Part shown: piece by piece, positions 33,915-40,696 of the stretch
Numbering within the stretch: the stretch's first letter is position 1
Layout of the letters: every line of letters starts with the position of its first letter
NCBI RefSeq assembly: GCF_003667315.2
Contig: NZ_RCTZ02000003.1
Location: 308,564-372,563, forward strand
Length of the DNA: 64,000 nucleotides
DNA from: Tropicibacter alexandrii
Lineage (GTDB): Bacteria > Pseudomonadota > Alphaproteobacteria > Rhodobacterales > Rhodobacteraceae
Direction: 5' to 3'
Notes under the pieces: generated by a model
Seen by the model: only the letters and a program-made list of their open reading frames with translations
Databases searched by the model: none
What the model was told of the DNA's origin: nothing
Translations under genes and position numbers: made by a program

Positions 33915-34085
33915 CTAGAGTGAAAGCTCGTCCCCACCCGCTGCGTCAGCCTCTTGGCTGACGCGGATCGCCTCAAGCTCCCGCGCGGAGAGGGCATCCT
34001 TCGGCCACAAGATGCGGACGGGCCGGCCAAAGACCGGGACCGTCAGGGTGACCAACTCATCGGGTTTGTAAAAACGAACTGCCAT
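33915..34085 (-). CDS. 56-residue hypothetical protein, minus strand
   Basis: ATG on the minus strand at 34085, stop TAG at 33915. The product begins MAVRFYKPDELVTLTVPVFG and continues RPVRILWPKD with a helical acidic tail. Codons are G/C at most third positions, like the other phage genes, so it is probably real. Upstream (34086-34130) lie repeated GAACGA elements. It is convergent with the late operon, like the right-end accessory genes of Mu (com/mom position). No function recognised. Confidence 0.55.
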   Translation of the reverse strand: MAVRFYKPDELVTLTVPVFGRPVRILWPKDALSARELEAIRVSQEADAAGGDELSL

Positions 34086-34144
34086 GAGAACGACAGTAGA
34101 ACGAACTGTTAAAGAAAGCTTGAACGAGAGTTCCTAAGGCCGAT

Positions 34145-34621
34145 CTACTGTTCGGGCCACGCGTCAGGTCCGATCTGCAGATAGATCGGGGCATCGTCGG
34201 AAACGCCAACGGCTCGCTTAAAATCAGCCAGACCGATCGACTTCCCATCCTCACTGGCATCGCTGCTGATCCGGATGTCGATGCCAGCGTCTTGGACCGC
34301 CCCGGTTACGGCGCTCACCTTGGCGTCGAGCTGTGCCAGCGTGGCGGACTGCACCTCGCTCCTGCGCAGCAGTTCTTGCATCTGGTCCGACAGTGACCGC
34401 GTGGCTGCAGCGTTTTCGAGGATGGTCTCGTTGAGGAGCTGTAGGCTGGCATTGAGAGTGTCGAAGGTCCGGTTGGTGCTGGCGGTGTTGGCCCCAACCA
34501 CATAGTCTGCGACAAGGAATGCTATGCCGCCTGCTGTGGCGGTCGATATAGCCCAACGGATGGCCCAGACGCCCCACGGCGCAGCTTCGACGAGCTTCGA
34601 CAATTGATCTTTCTCCGCCAT
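34145..34621 (-). CDS. hypothetical membrane/coiled-coil protein, minus strand
   Basis: A 158-residue protein. One membrane segment at about 18-40 (WAIRWAISTATAGGIAFLVADYVVG) follows a short cytoplasmic start, then a coiled coil (about 45-100, LNASLQLLNETILENAAATRSLSDQMQELLRRSE region) and a C-terminal globular part. Start at 34621 is chosen for AGAGG 8 bases upstream; the frame stays open to 34654. Opposite in direction to the late genes and probably expressed from the prophage. Superinfection exclusion is a guess based only on topology. Confidence 0.62.
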   Translation of the reverse strand: MAEKDQLSKLVEAAPWGVWAIRWAISTATAGGIAFLVADYVVGANTASTNRTFDTLNASLQLLNETILENAAATRSLSDQMQELLRRSEVQSATLAQLDAKVSAVTGAVQDAGIDIRISSDASEDGKSIGLADFKRAVGVSDDAPIYLQIGPDAWPEQ

Positions 34622-34895
34622 GGAGGGCACCTCTCTTCCAACGCGTACCATCAAATCCCTACTTGGACCTTACCGACGCCGGTCGAGCCTGTAACGAGGA
34701 TTTAACGGTTCCAGCGGCCATGAGCCCTTCAAGGACCGTTTAACGCTGTCGGCAGGGTGCCCGGTTTGAACGGTTTCGGCCCCCACAAGCCGCCCCCACG
34801 GAAAACTGCGTTGCTGTAAAAGACTGTGTAAATCACTGCAAAGAAACGCGTCACGCTACATACAGCGGAGCTGATCGCCTTGGACAGGTCCTTTG
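34622..34895. other. noncoding region containing the prophage right end
   Basis: No convincing gene on either strand. It holds the upstream region of the minus-strand gene, the AACGGT repeats, and an A/T-richer stretch (34800-34870) that contains several possible terminal CA dinucleotides. Confidence 0.5.
34704..34774. repeat. three AACGGT-centred repeats, candidate transposase sites near the right end
   Basis: AACGGT occurs at 34704-34709 (+), 34735-34740 (-) and 34769-34774 (+), each flanked by T/A-rich TTT or GTTA. The 31 and 34 base spacing inside the noncoding region where the prophage must end suggests MuA binding sites. The terminal CA and target duplication cannot be fixed without the left end. 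Confidence 0.35.
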
Positions 34896-34932
34896 TGGGA
34901 TAGCGTGGGACGCGCCATGGGACGGCATGGGA
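34896..34932 (+). promoter_or_regulatory. MraZ-type box cluster 1 (four TGGGA)
   Basis: TGGGA begins at 34896, 34906, 34918 and 34928, so spacing is 10, 12 and 10 bases. E. coli MraZ binds direct TGGGN repeats with 5-base spacers, so this matches the operator pattern. It lies about 600 bases upstream of mraZ. Confidence 0.6.
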
Positions 34933-34979
34933 CCGGACGTGGTTTTTCATGGTCCGAAGTGGCGATTTTCGGCCAACAC

Positions 34980-35020
34980 GAATCAAAAACCACGATTCGG
35001 GGGTGAATCCCTGTGGATAA
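34980..35020 (+). promoter_or_regulatory. GANTC triplet followed by a perfect DnaA box
   Basis: GAATC at 34980-34984, GATTC at 34994-34998 and GAATC at 35005-35009 are CcrM methylation targets. TGTGGATAA at 35012-35020 is the exact complement of the DnaA box TTATCCACA. This suggests cell-cycle control of the dcw leader. Confidence 0.6.
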
Positions 35021-35084
35021 CTACCTATTTTAGGCTGGTATCACGGGCATCCTCGCGCGTGTGCCGTGGGTGGTGCGAAAAAAC

Positions 35085-35099
35085 TGGGAAATTGTGGGA
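35085..35099 (+). promoter_or_regulatory. MraZ-type box cluster 2 (two TGGGA, 5-base spacer)
   Basis: TGGGA at 35085-35089 and 35095-35099 with spacer AATTG, exactly the known TGGGN-N5-TGGGN pattern. Confidence 0.6.
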
Positions 35100-35191
35100 A
35101 AAAAGTTCTGGTCTCGCTTTGGTCCATATCTAGTGGCCCTGTCTTGATGAAGCACCGTATTTGCCGGATTTCCGCCTCAATTCGACCCCAT

Positions 35192-35223
35192 ATCTTGTTT
35201 GGCGAGACACTCTGAAACAAGAT
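35192..35223. promoter_or_regulatory. perfect dyad ATCTTGTTT/AAACAAGAT
   Basis: The 9-base arms (35192-35200 and 35215-35223) are separated by 14 bases. It could be an operator for a dimeric regulator or, if transcribed, a hairpin in the leader RNA. Confidence 0.45.
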
Positions 35224-35235
35224 GCAGCACTGTGG

Positions 35236-35270
35236 TCCCACAGAAAACAGTTGCGTCCCATGATTTCCCA
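35236..35270 (-). promoter_or_regulatory. MraZ-type box cluster 3 (three TGGGA, minus strand)
   Basis: TCCCA at 35236-35240, 35256-35260 and 35266-35270, in phase with 10-base turns. If the leader RNA is about 200-270 bases long as in R. sphaeroides, these boxes would overlap its promoter, giving autoregulation by MraZ. Confidence 0.55.
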
Positions 35271-35299
35271 TGGCATCCATAGTTCACACGATGGAGAGC

Positions 35300-35510
35300 G
35301 GAACACGGGGCACCAAACGACCCCACAGCGAACTCCCAAAATAACAAAAGAGCAGGTTCATACAGGCACCGCTTTCATCGTGAACAAGAGGATCCGGCGC
35401 GCGGGCGAGCAGACATCCCCCCAGGTGGCGCGCGCAGTCGGAGACACCCGCACAGCGGGTCAGGCGGCGGGTTGATCAGTGGCAGCAGATCAACCCGCCG
35501 TATTTCGTTT
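35300..35510 (+). ncRNA. UpsM-like leader RNA of the dcw cluster (5' end approximate)
   Basis: In R. sphaeroides the dcw cluster has a long 5' leader that yields the abundant 206-nt sRNA UpsM through termination ahead of mraZ. Here the gene-free 5' region and a strong hairpin plus T-rich tract just before mraZ have the same layout. The 3' end follows from the hairpin; the 5' end is only estimated from the R. sphaeroides length, since no clear sigma-70 promoter was found. Confidence 0.5.
35465..35510 (+). terminator. terminator/attenuator hairpin ahead of mraZ
   Basis: A perfect 13-bp stem, CGGCGGGTTGATC (35465-35477) with GATCAACCCGCCG (35488-35500), has a 10-base loop and is followed by TATTTCGTTT. 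It fits a partial Rho-independent terminator that separates leader RNA from mraZ readthrough. Confidence 0.75.
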
Positions 35511-35536
35511 CAACCGGGGGAATGAGGGGCCAGGCA

Positions 35537-36052
35537 GTGGGCCGCAGGCTGAGGTTCAGAGGCGAGTTCACCAACAAGGTGGACGGTAAGGGGCGGGTCA
35601 GCATTCCGGCCCCGTTTCGCCGTGTCCTCGAAGCGGGCGACCCGGACTGGACCGATGGCCTCAACCCCAACTTCGTGATCGTCTATGGCGACCACCGCCG
35701 CAAGTACCTCGAATGCTACACCATTCAGGAAATGGAAGACGTCGAGGACCGCATCAGCCGGATGAAGCGGGGCAGCCAGAAACGGCGCGTGCTGGAACGG
35801 CTGTTCTCGACCCAATCCGTGACCACTTCCGTTGACGAGACGGGCCGCATCGTCCTGCCCGCCAAGCTGCGCGAGAAGATCGGCATTTCGTCCGAGGCGC
35901 AGTTCGCGTCCAACGTCGACACCTTCCAGATCTGGGATCCGGCAACCTACGAAGAAGAACTGGCCGCGACCGAGGAATTCCTCGACGAGCAGGCCGAGGA
36001 TTTCGATCCGCTCATGCTGCTGGATGACGATGATGAAGACGAGGGCCTGTGA
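35537..36052 (+). CDS. mraZ: transcriptional regulator MraZ
   Basis: A 171-residue MraZ with two SpoVT-AbrB-like halves: [22 protein letters not shown] near the N-terminus and [19 protein letters not shown] at about 100-118. MraZ binds TGGGN repeats and represses the dcw operon; such repeats occur upstream in three clusters. GTG 35537 is preferred (GAGGGG 7 bases upstream, typical start GRR-FRGEF); ATG 35522 adds five residues but its purine tract is too close. The C-terminus is very acidic. The stop overlaps the rsmH start. Confidence 0.95.
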   Translation: MGRRLRFRGEFTNKVDGKGRVSIPAPFRRVLEAGDPDWTDGLNPNFVIVYGDHRRKYLECYTIQEMEDVEDRISRMKRGSQKRRVLERLFSTQSVTTSVDETGRIVLPAKLREKIGISSEAQFASNVDTFQIWDPATYEEELAATEEFLDEQAEDFDPLMLLDDDDEDEGL

Positions 36053-37023
36053 TGGCCTCTGATGCGCCTCACGTCCCCGTTCTCTTGCGACCGCTGCTGG
36101 AGGCGGTGGCGCCGGTCAGTGGCACTTGGATCGACGGGACCTTCGGGGCAGGGGGCTATGCACGTGGTCTGGTCGAAGCGGGTGCCGCGCGCGTCATCGG
36201 CATCGATCAGGACCCGCAGGCGCATGAGATGGCCGAGGCTTGGGTCAAGGATTGGCCGATCACCCTTGTGCGGGAAAATTTCTCGAATATGGACAAGGTG
36301 GCCGAGGCCGTGGATGGCGTCGTGCTGGACCTTGGGGTGTCGTCGATGCAGCTGGATCAGGCGGGGCGGGGCTTTTCCTTCATGAAGGACGGGCCGTTGG
36401 ACATGCGGATGTCGCAGACAGGCCGGTCCGCCGCAGATATCGTCAACGAGGCCGAGGAAGCCGAGATCGCCGATATCCTCTACCTGTACGGCGAGGAACG
36501 GCAAAGCCGCCGCATCGCCCGTCGCATCGTCGAGGCGCGCAAGGTCGAGCCCTTCACCACGACGCTGCAACTGGCCGAGTTGATCGAGCGCAGCATTGGC
36601 CGCACGAAGCCGGGGCAGGCGCATGCGGCGACGCGGTCGTTCCAAGGGCTGCGCATCGCGGTGAATGACGAATACGGCGCGCTGTGGCGTGGGCTGATGG
36701 CGGCGGAACGCGTGCTGAAACCCGGCGGTCTGCTGGCGGTCGTCACCTTCCATTCCATCGAGGACCGGATGGTCAAACGCTTTTTCCAGGCCCATGGCGA
36801 CCGCAAGACCCACAAGAACCGCTACGCCCGCGAAGAAGAGGCCACCCCCGAGACGCCCTTTGAAATCCTGACACGCAAGGCCGTTGGGCCCGACGCGCAG
36901 GAGCTGAAGGACAACCCGCGCTCGCGCTCGGCCAAGCTGCGGGTGGCCCGCCGCACGACGATGCTCGCGCAGGACATCGCGGCGGCAGAGCTTTCCATGC
37001 CCGATATGACAGGAGGACAGTGA
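36052..37023 (+). CDS. rsmH: 16S rRNA (cytosine1402-N4)-methyltransferase RsmH (MraW)
   Basis: A 323-residue SAM-dependent methyltransferase modifying C1402 of 16S rRNA. Motif I is [15 protein letters not shown] at about 27-41; further family marks are [28 protein letters not shown] and the C-terminal LTRKAVGP with [12 protein letters not shown]. It is the second gene of the dcw cluster as usual. GTG 36049 is an alternative start. ftsL follows one base after the stop. Confidence 0.96.
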   Translation: MASDAPHVPVLLRPLLEAVAPVSGTWIDGTFGAGGYARGLVEAGAARVIGIDQDPQAHEMAEAWVKDWPITLVRENFSNMDKVAEAVDGVVLDLGVSSMQLDQAGRGFSFMKDGPLDMRMSQTGRSAADIVNEAEEAEIADILYLYGEERQSRRIARRIVEARKVEPFTTTLQLAELIERSIGRTKPGQAHAATRSFQGLRIAVNDEYGALWRGLMAAERVLKPGGLLAVVTFHSIEDRMVKRFFQAHGDRKTHKNRYAREEEATPETPFEILTRKAVGPDAQELKDNPRSRSAKLRVARRTTMLAQDIAAAELSMPDMTGGQ

Positions 37024-37024
37024 C

Positions 37025-37372
37025 ATGCGCAGCCTTCTCTTCATGCTTGCCGCCTTGGCGGTGATCGCCTCGGGGTACTGGGCCTATCACGAAAACTACG
37101 CCACGCAGGCCGAGTTGGACCGGGTCGATGACCTGCGCCGCGAAATCGGCGATGCGCGCGAACGGCTGGCGATCCTGAACGCCGAATGGGCCTATCTGAA
37201 CCGCCCCGACCGGCTCAAGGACCTTGCCGACCTGAACTTTGACAAGCTGGGCCTGTTGCCGCTGCGCCCCGACCAGTTCGGGCGCATCGATCAGGTCGCC
37301 TATCCGCAGCCCGAGACCCAGATCGACATCAGCGAACCCATCGACATCATCAGCACGGGGGCCAGCGAATGA
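37025..37372 (+). CDS. ftsL: cell division protein FtsL
   Basis: A 115-residue bitopic membrane protein: short start, one membrane helix (about 3-22, LLFMLAALAVIASGYWAY), then a periplasmic coiled coil (DRVDDLRREIGDARERLAILNAEWAYL region). FtsL joins FtsQ and FtsB in the divisome and activates FtsW/FtsI. Overlaps ftsI by 4 bases. Confidence 0.92.
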   Translation: MRSLLFMLAALAVIASGYWAYHENYATQAELDRVDDLRREIGDARERLAILNAEWAYLNRPDRLKDLADLNFDKLGLLPLRPDQFGRIDQVAYPQPETQIDISEPIDIISTGASE

Positions 37373-39156
37373 TCCGCACACCGCTGCGCCCGCTGGCGCG
37401 TATTCTCGACGCCCGCCAAAAGGGCGAGAACCCCGACGCGATCGAGCGTGAAAACCTGCGCATCCGCCACGAACAGATGCGCGACAAGGCCCGGATGCGG
37501 GCCGAGGGCCGCCTGCTGGTCATGGCGGTCATGTTCTTTGGCGCGTTCTGCGTCGTGGGCGCGCGCATGGGCATGCTGGCCGCGTCGGAACCGGCAGAGC
37601 CGCGCGCCGTCCATACCGGCGCATCGATCATTGCCAGCCGCGCCGACATCACCGACCGGCACGGCCGCATCCTTGCCACCAACATGTCGATCCATTCGCT
37701 TTACGCGCATCCGCAGCAGATGATCGACCCGGACCGCGCGGCGACCGAACTGGCGGCGATCTTTCCCGATCTCGACGCCGCAAAGCTGGCCGCCCGGTTC
37801 AACGACCCGAAACGCAAGTTCCTGTGGGTCAAAAAGAAAATCAGCCCCGAGCAGATGCAGGCCGTGCATGATATCGGCGAGCCGGGCCTGCTGTTCGGCC
37901 CGCGCGAGATGCGGCTTTACCCCAATGGCGCGCTGGCGGCGCATGTGCTGGGCGGGTCCTCCTTCGGCAAGGAGGGCGTGCATTCCGCCGAGGTCATCGG
38001 CACCGCCGGGGTCGAGCGCTATTTCGAGGATCTGCTGCGCGATCCGGCCCGCGAAGGCGCGCCCTTGCAGCTGTCCTTGGACCTGACCGTGCAGGCCGCC
38101 GCCGAAGAGGTGCTGGATGCGGGGATGAAGCTGCTCAACGCCAAGGCCGCCGCCAGCGTGCTGATGGACGTCAAGACCGGCGAAGTCATTAGCCTCGTCT
38201 CGCTGCCCGATTTCGACCCGAACGACCGCCCGCGTCCCCTGACCGAAGGCGAGGCCGCCGACAGCCCGCTGTTCAACCACGCGCTTCAGGGGCTGTACGA
38301 GCTTGGCTCGACCTTCAAGATCTTCACCGCCGCGCAGGCGATGGAACTGGGGCTGGTCAATGCGGACACGATCATCGACACCTCCGGCACGTTCAGGGTC
38401 GGCGGCGAAATCATCGGCGAGTTCGAAAACCACAATTACGGCAAGATCTCGGTCGAGCAGGTGATCGTCAAATCCTCGAACCGGGGCACCGGGCGGTTGG
38501 CGCTGGCCATCGGCTCGACCCGGCAGCAGGAATTCCTGAAATCGCTGGGCTTTTTCGACCCCGTCCCGCTGGAGATGATCGAGGCCAAGGGCGGGCAGCC
38601 GCTGCTTCCCAAGCGCTGGACGGACCTGTCGACCGCGACCGTGTCCTTTGGCCACGGTCTGTCGTCCTCGCCGCTGCATCTGGCCGCCGCCTATGCGACG
38701 CTGGCCAATGACGGGCGTCGCGTCGTGCCGACCCTGCTGAAGCAGACCAGCCCGCAGGACGGACCGCAGGTCGTGTCCAAATCGGTGGCCGAGGCCGCAC
38801 AGGTGATGTTGCGTAAGGTCGTGACCGAGGGCACCGCCAGCTTTGGCGAGGTGCCGGGTTATTATGTCGGCGGCAAGACCGGGACCTCGGAAAAGCTGAA
38901 ACCCCGTGGCGGCTATTATAAAGACAAGAACATCAACACCTTCGCGTCGATCTTCCCGGCCCATGACCCGAAATACGTGCTGATCGTGACGCTGGACGAG
39001 GCCGCCGACATGACCGGCGACCGGCCGCGCCGCACCGCAGGCTGGACGGCTGTGCCCGTCGCCGCCGAGATGATCGGCAGGATTGCGCCGCTGCTGGGCT
39101 TGCGCCCGGACTACCAGTTGGGGCAATTGGAGGGCGTCGTGAAGGTGTCCCGCTGA
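37369..39156 (+). CDS. ftsI: septal peptidoglycan transpeptidase FtsI (PBP3)
   Basis: A 595-residue class B penicillin-binding protein. Cytoplasmic start, one membrane helix (about 47-65), PBP dimer domain with RADITDRHGRILATN, then the transpeptidase domain with SxxK at S314-K317 (STFK), SxN at S369-N371, and KTG at K503-G505. It cross-links septal peptidoglycan together with FtsW. It overlaps ftsL by 4 bases; a gap of 40 bases precedes murE. Confidence 0.96.
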   Translation: MIRTPLRPLARILDARQKGENPDAIERENLRIRHEQMRDKARMRAEGRLLVMAVMFFGAFCVVGARMGMLAASEPAEPRAVHTGASIIASRADITDRHGRILATNMSIHSLYAHPQQMIDPDRAATELAAIFPDLDAAKLAARFNDPKRKFLWVKKKISPEQMQAVHDIGEPGLLFGPREMRLYPNGALAAHVLGGSSFGKEGVHSAEVIGTAGVERYFEDLLRDPAREGAPLQLSLDLTVQAAAEEVLDAGMKLLNAKAAASVLMDVKTGEVISLVSLPDFDPNDRPRPLTEGEAADSPLFNHALQGLYELGSTFKIFTAAQAMELGLVNADTIIDTSGTFRVGGEIIGEFENHNYGKISVEQVIVKSSNRGTGRLALAIGSTRQQEFLKSLGFFDPVPLEMIEAKGGQPLLPKRWTDLSTATVSFGHGLSSSPLHLAAAYATLANDGRRVVPTLLKQTSPQDGPQVVSKSVAEAAQVMLRKVVTEGTASFGEVPGYYVGGKTGTSEKLKPRGGYYKDKNINTFASIFPAHDPKYVLIVTLDEAADMTGDRPRRTAGWTAVPVAAEMIGRIAPLLGLRPDYQLGQLEGVVKVSR

Positions 39157-39196
39157 GGCGTCTTGCGACCAGCAAAATGTGGCTTGGGAGCGAAAC

Positions 39197-40696
39197 ATGG
39201 GGCAAGGCGACAAGAGCCTGACAGACCTGGGACTGACGGCACGGGGCGGGCGCGAGGCGCGCGTCACCGGTCTGGCGGTGGACAGCCGCGAGGTCCGCAA
39301 GGGCTTTTTGTTCGCGGCGCTGCCGGGCACCAAGGTGCATGGCGCCGACTTCATCCCGATGGCGCTTGAAAACGGCGCGGTGGCGATCCTGACCGATGCC
39401 GAGGGCGCGCGGCTGGCCGCTGAGGCGATTGCCGACTACGACCCGGCCCTGATCATCGCCGAAGACCCCCGTCAGGCGCTGGCCTATACCGCTGCCCTGT
39501 GGTTCGGCCAGCAGCCCGAGGTCATGGTCGCCGTCACCGGCACCAATGGCAAGACATCCGTGGCCACCTTCACCCGGCAGATCTGGCAGGAGATGGGCAT
39601 TCGCGCGGTCAATATCGGCACCACCGGGGTCGAGGGCGACTGGCAGGCGGCGTCGCGCCACACCACGCCCGAGCCGATCACCCTGCACCGAATGCTGGCC
39701 GAGGCCGCCGAGAACGGCGTCGAATGCGCCGCGATGGAGGCGTCGTCGCATGGCCTCGCGCAGCGTCGGCTGGACGGGGTCACGCTGAGTGCGGCGGCGT
39801 TCACGAATTTCACGCAGGATCATCTGGATTACCACGCCAGCTTCGAGGATTACTTCGACGCCAAGGCCGGGCTCTTCGCCCGTGTCCTGCCCGAGGATGG
39901 CGTCGCGGTGATCAATCTCGACGATGCGCGTGGTGTCGACATGCTGGCCATTGCCAAGGCACGCGGGCAGGAGGTGCTGACCGTTGGCCGCGACGCCGCC
40001 GATCTGTGCCTGATGGCGCAGCGTTTCGATGCGACAGGGCAGGAAATCCGCATCAGTTTCGAAGGGATGGTCCGGCAGGAGCGCCTCCAGCTGATCGGCG
40101 GCTTTCAGGCGGAAAACGTGCTGCTCGCGGCGGGGCTGGTCATTGCCGTCGGGGGCGAGCCGGAGGATGTCTTTGACATGCTGCCGCTGCTGGGCACCGT
40201 GCGCGGGCGCATGCAACTGGCCGCAACGCGCGACAACGGCGCGACGATCTTTGTCGATTACGCGCATACGCCGGATGCCGTCGCGACGGCCATTCAAGCC
40301 CTGCGCCCGCATGTGATGGGCCGCCTGATCGCGGTGATCGGCGCGGGCGGCGACCGCGACCGGGGCAAGCGCCCGCTGATGGGCATGGCCGCCGGGAAAC
40401 ACGCCGACATCGTGATCGTCACCGATGACAATCCGCGCTCCGAGGACCCGGCCGACATCCGCCGCGCGGTGCTGGCGGGCGTGGCCGAAACCGCTGGCGA
40501 CAAACATGTGATCGAGGTCGGCGACCGCGCCGAGGCGATCCTGCGTGGGGCTGACCTGCTGGCACCGGGCGATGCGCTGTTGATCTGTGGCAAGGGCCAC
40601 GAGACCGGGCAGATCGTGGGCGACACGGTCTATCCCTTTGACGACGTTGAACAAGCCAGCGTGGCCGTGGCCGCGCTGGACGGGAAAGGCCTGTGA
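39197..40696 (+). CDS. murE: UDP-MurNAc-L-Ala-D-Glu:meso-diaminopimelate ligase MurE
   Basis: A 499-residue ATP-dependent ligase adding the third stem-peptide residue. P-loop VTGTNGKTSVATF at about 115; the DNPR motif at D411-R414 indicates meso-diaminopimelate as substrate. Start ATG 39197 has GGGAG 6 bases upstream; the frame extends to GTG 39179. It is followed by murF with a TGATG overlap. Cytoplasmic step of lipid II synthesis. Confidence 0.96.
   Translation: MGQGDKSLTDLGLTARGGREARVTGLAVDSREVRKGFLFAALPGTKVHGADFIPMALENGAVAILTDAEGARLAAEAIADYDPALIIAEDPRQALAYTAALWFGQQPEVMVAVTGTNGKTSVATFTRQIWQEMGIRAVNIGTTGVEGDWQAASRHTTPEPITLHRMLAEAAENGVECAAMEASSHGLAQRRLDGVTLSAAAFTNFTQDHLDYHASFEDYFDAKAGLFARVLPEDGVAVINLDDARGVDMLAIAKARGQEVLTVGRDAADLCLMAQRFDATGQEIRISFEGMVRQERLQLIGGFQAENVLLAAGLVIAVGGEPEDVFDMLPLLGTVRGRMQLAATRDNGATIFVDYAHTPDAVATAIQALRPHVMGRLIAVIGAGGDRDRGKRPLMGMAAGKHADIVIVTDDNPRSEDPADIRRAVLAGVAETAGDKHVIEVGDRAEAILRGADLLAPGDALLICGKGHETGQIVGDTVYPFDDVEQASVAVAALDGKGL

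Larger units (their letters stand above)
1..34890 (+). mobile_element. Mu-like transposable prophage, left end outside the window
   Basis: A continuous set of phage genes runs from the window start to about 34.6 kb: MuA-type DDE transposase, MuB ATPase, GemA, Mor-type activator, lysis genes, Mu-type head genes and a siphovirus-type tail. Most genes overlap or abut by 4 to 10 bases, and no inactivating frameshift was seen, so it looks functional. The left end with repressor and ner genes is not included. The right end is not fixed. It should lie after the minus-strand gene ending at 34621 and before the mraZ-type operator repeats starting at 34896. Mu-type head plus long non-contractile tail is the plan of Rhodobacter phage RcapMu and Pseudomonas B3/D3112; that kinship is inferred from gene content. 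Confidence 0.9.

Noticed and set aside
1..34890. CRISPR array, tRNA or integrase-type attachment site in the prophage
   Set aside because: No regularly spaced repeats or tRNA-like structures were seen; the element carries a DDE transposase, so an att site in a tRNA is not expected.
34729..34986. 85-residue minus-strand open frame near the prophage right end
   Set aside because: It crosses the expected phage-host junction and the TGGGA/GANTC cluster, with no recognisable product.
35161..35475. 104-residue plus-strand open frame upstream of mraZ
   Set aside because: It overlaps the operator repeats and the leader RNA region, has no family motifs and no good ribosome binding site.
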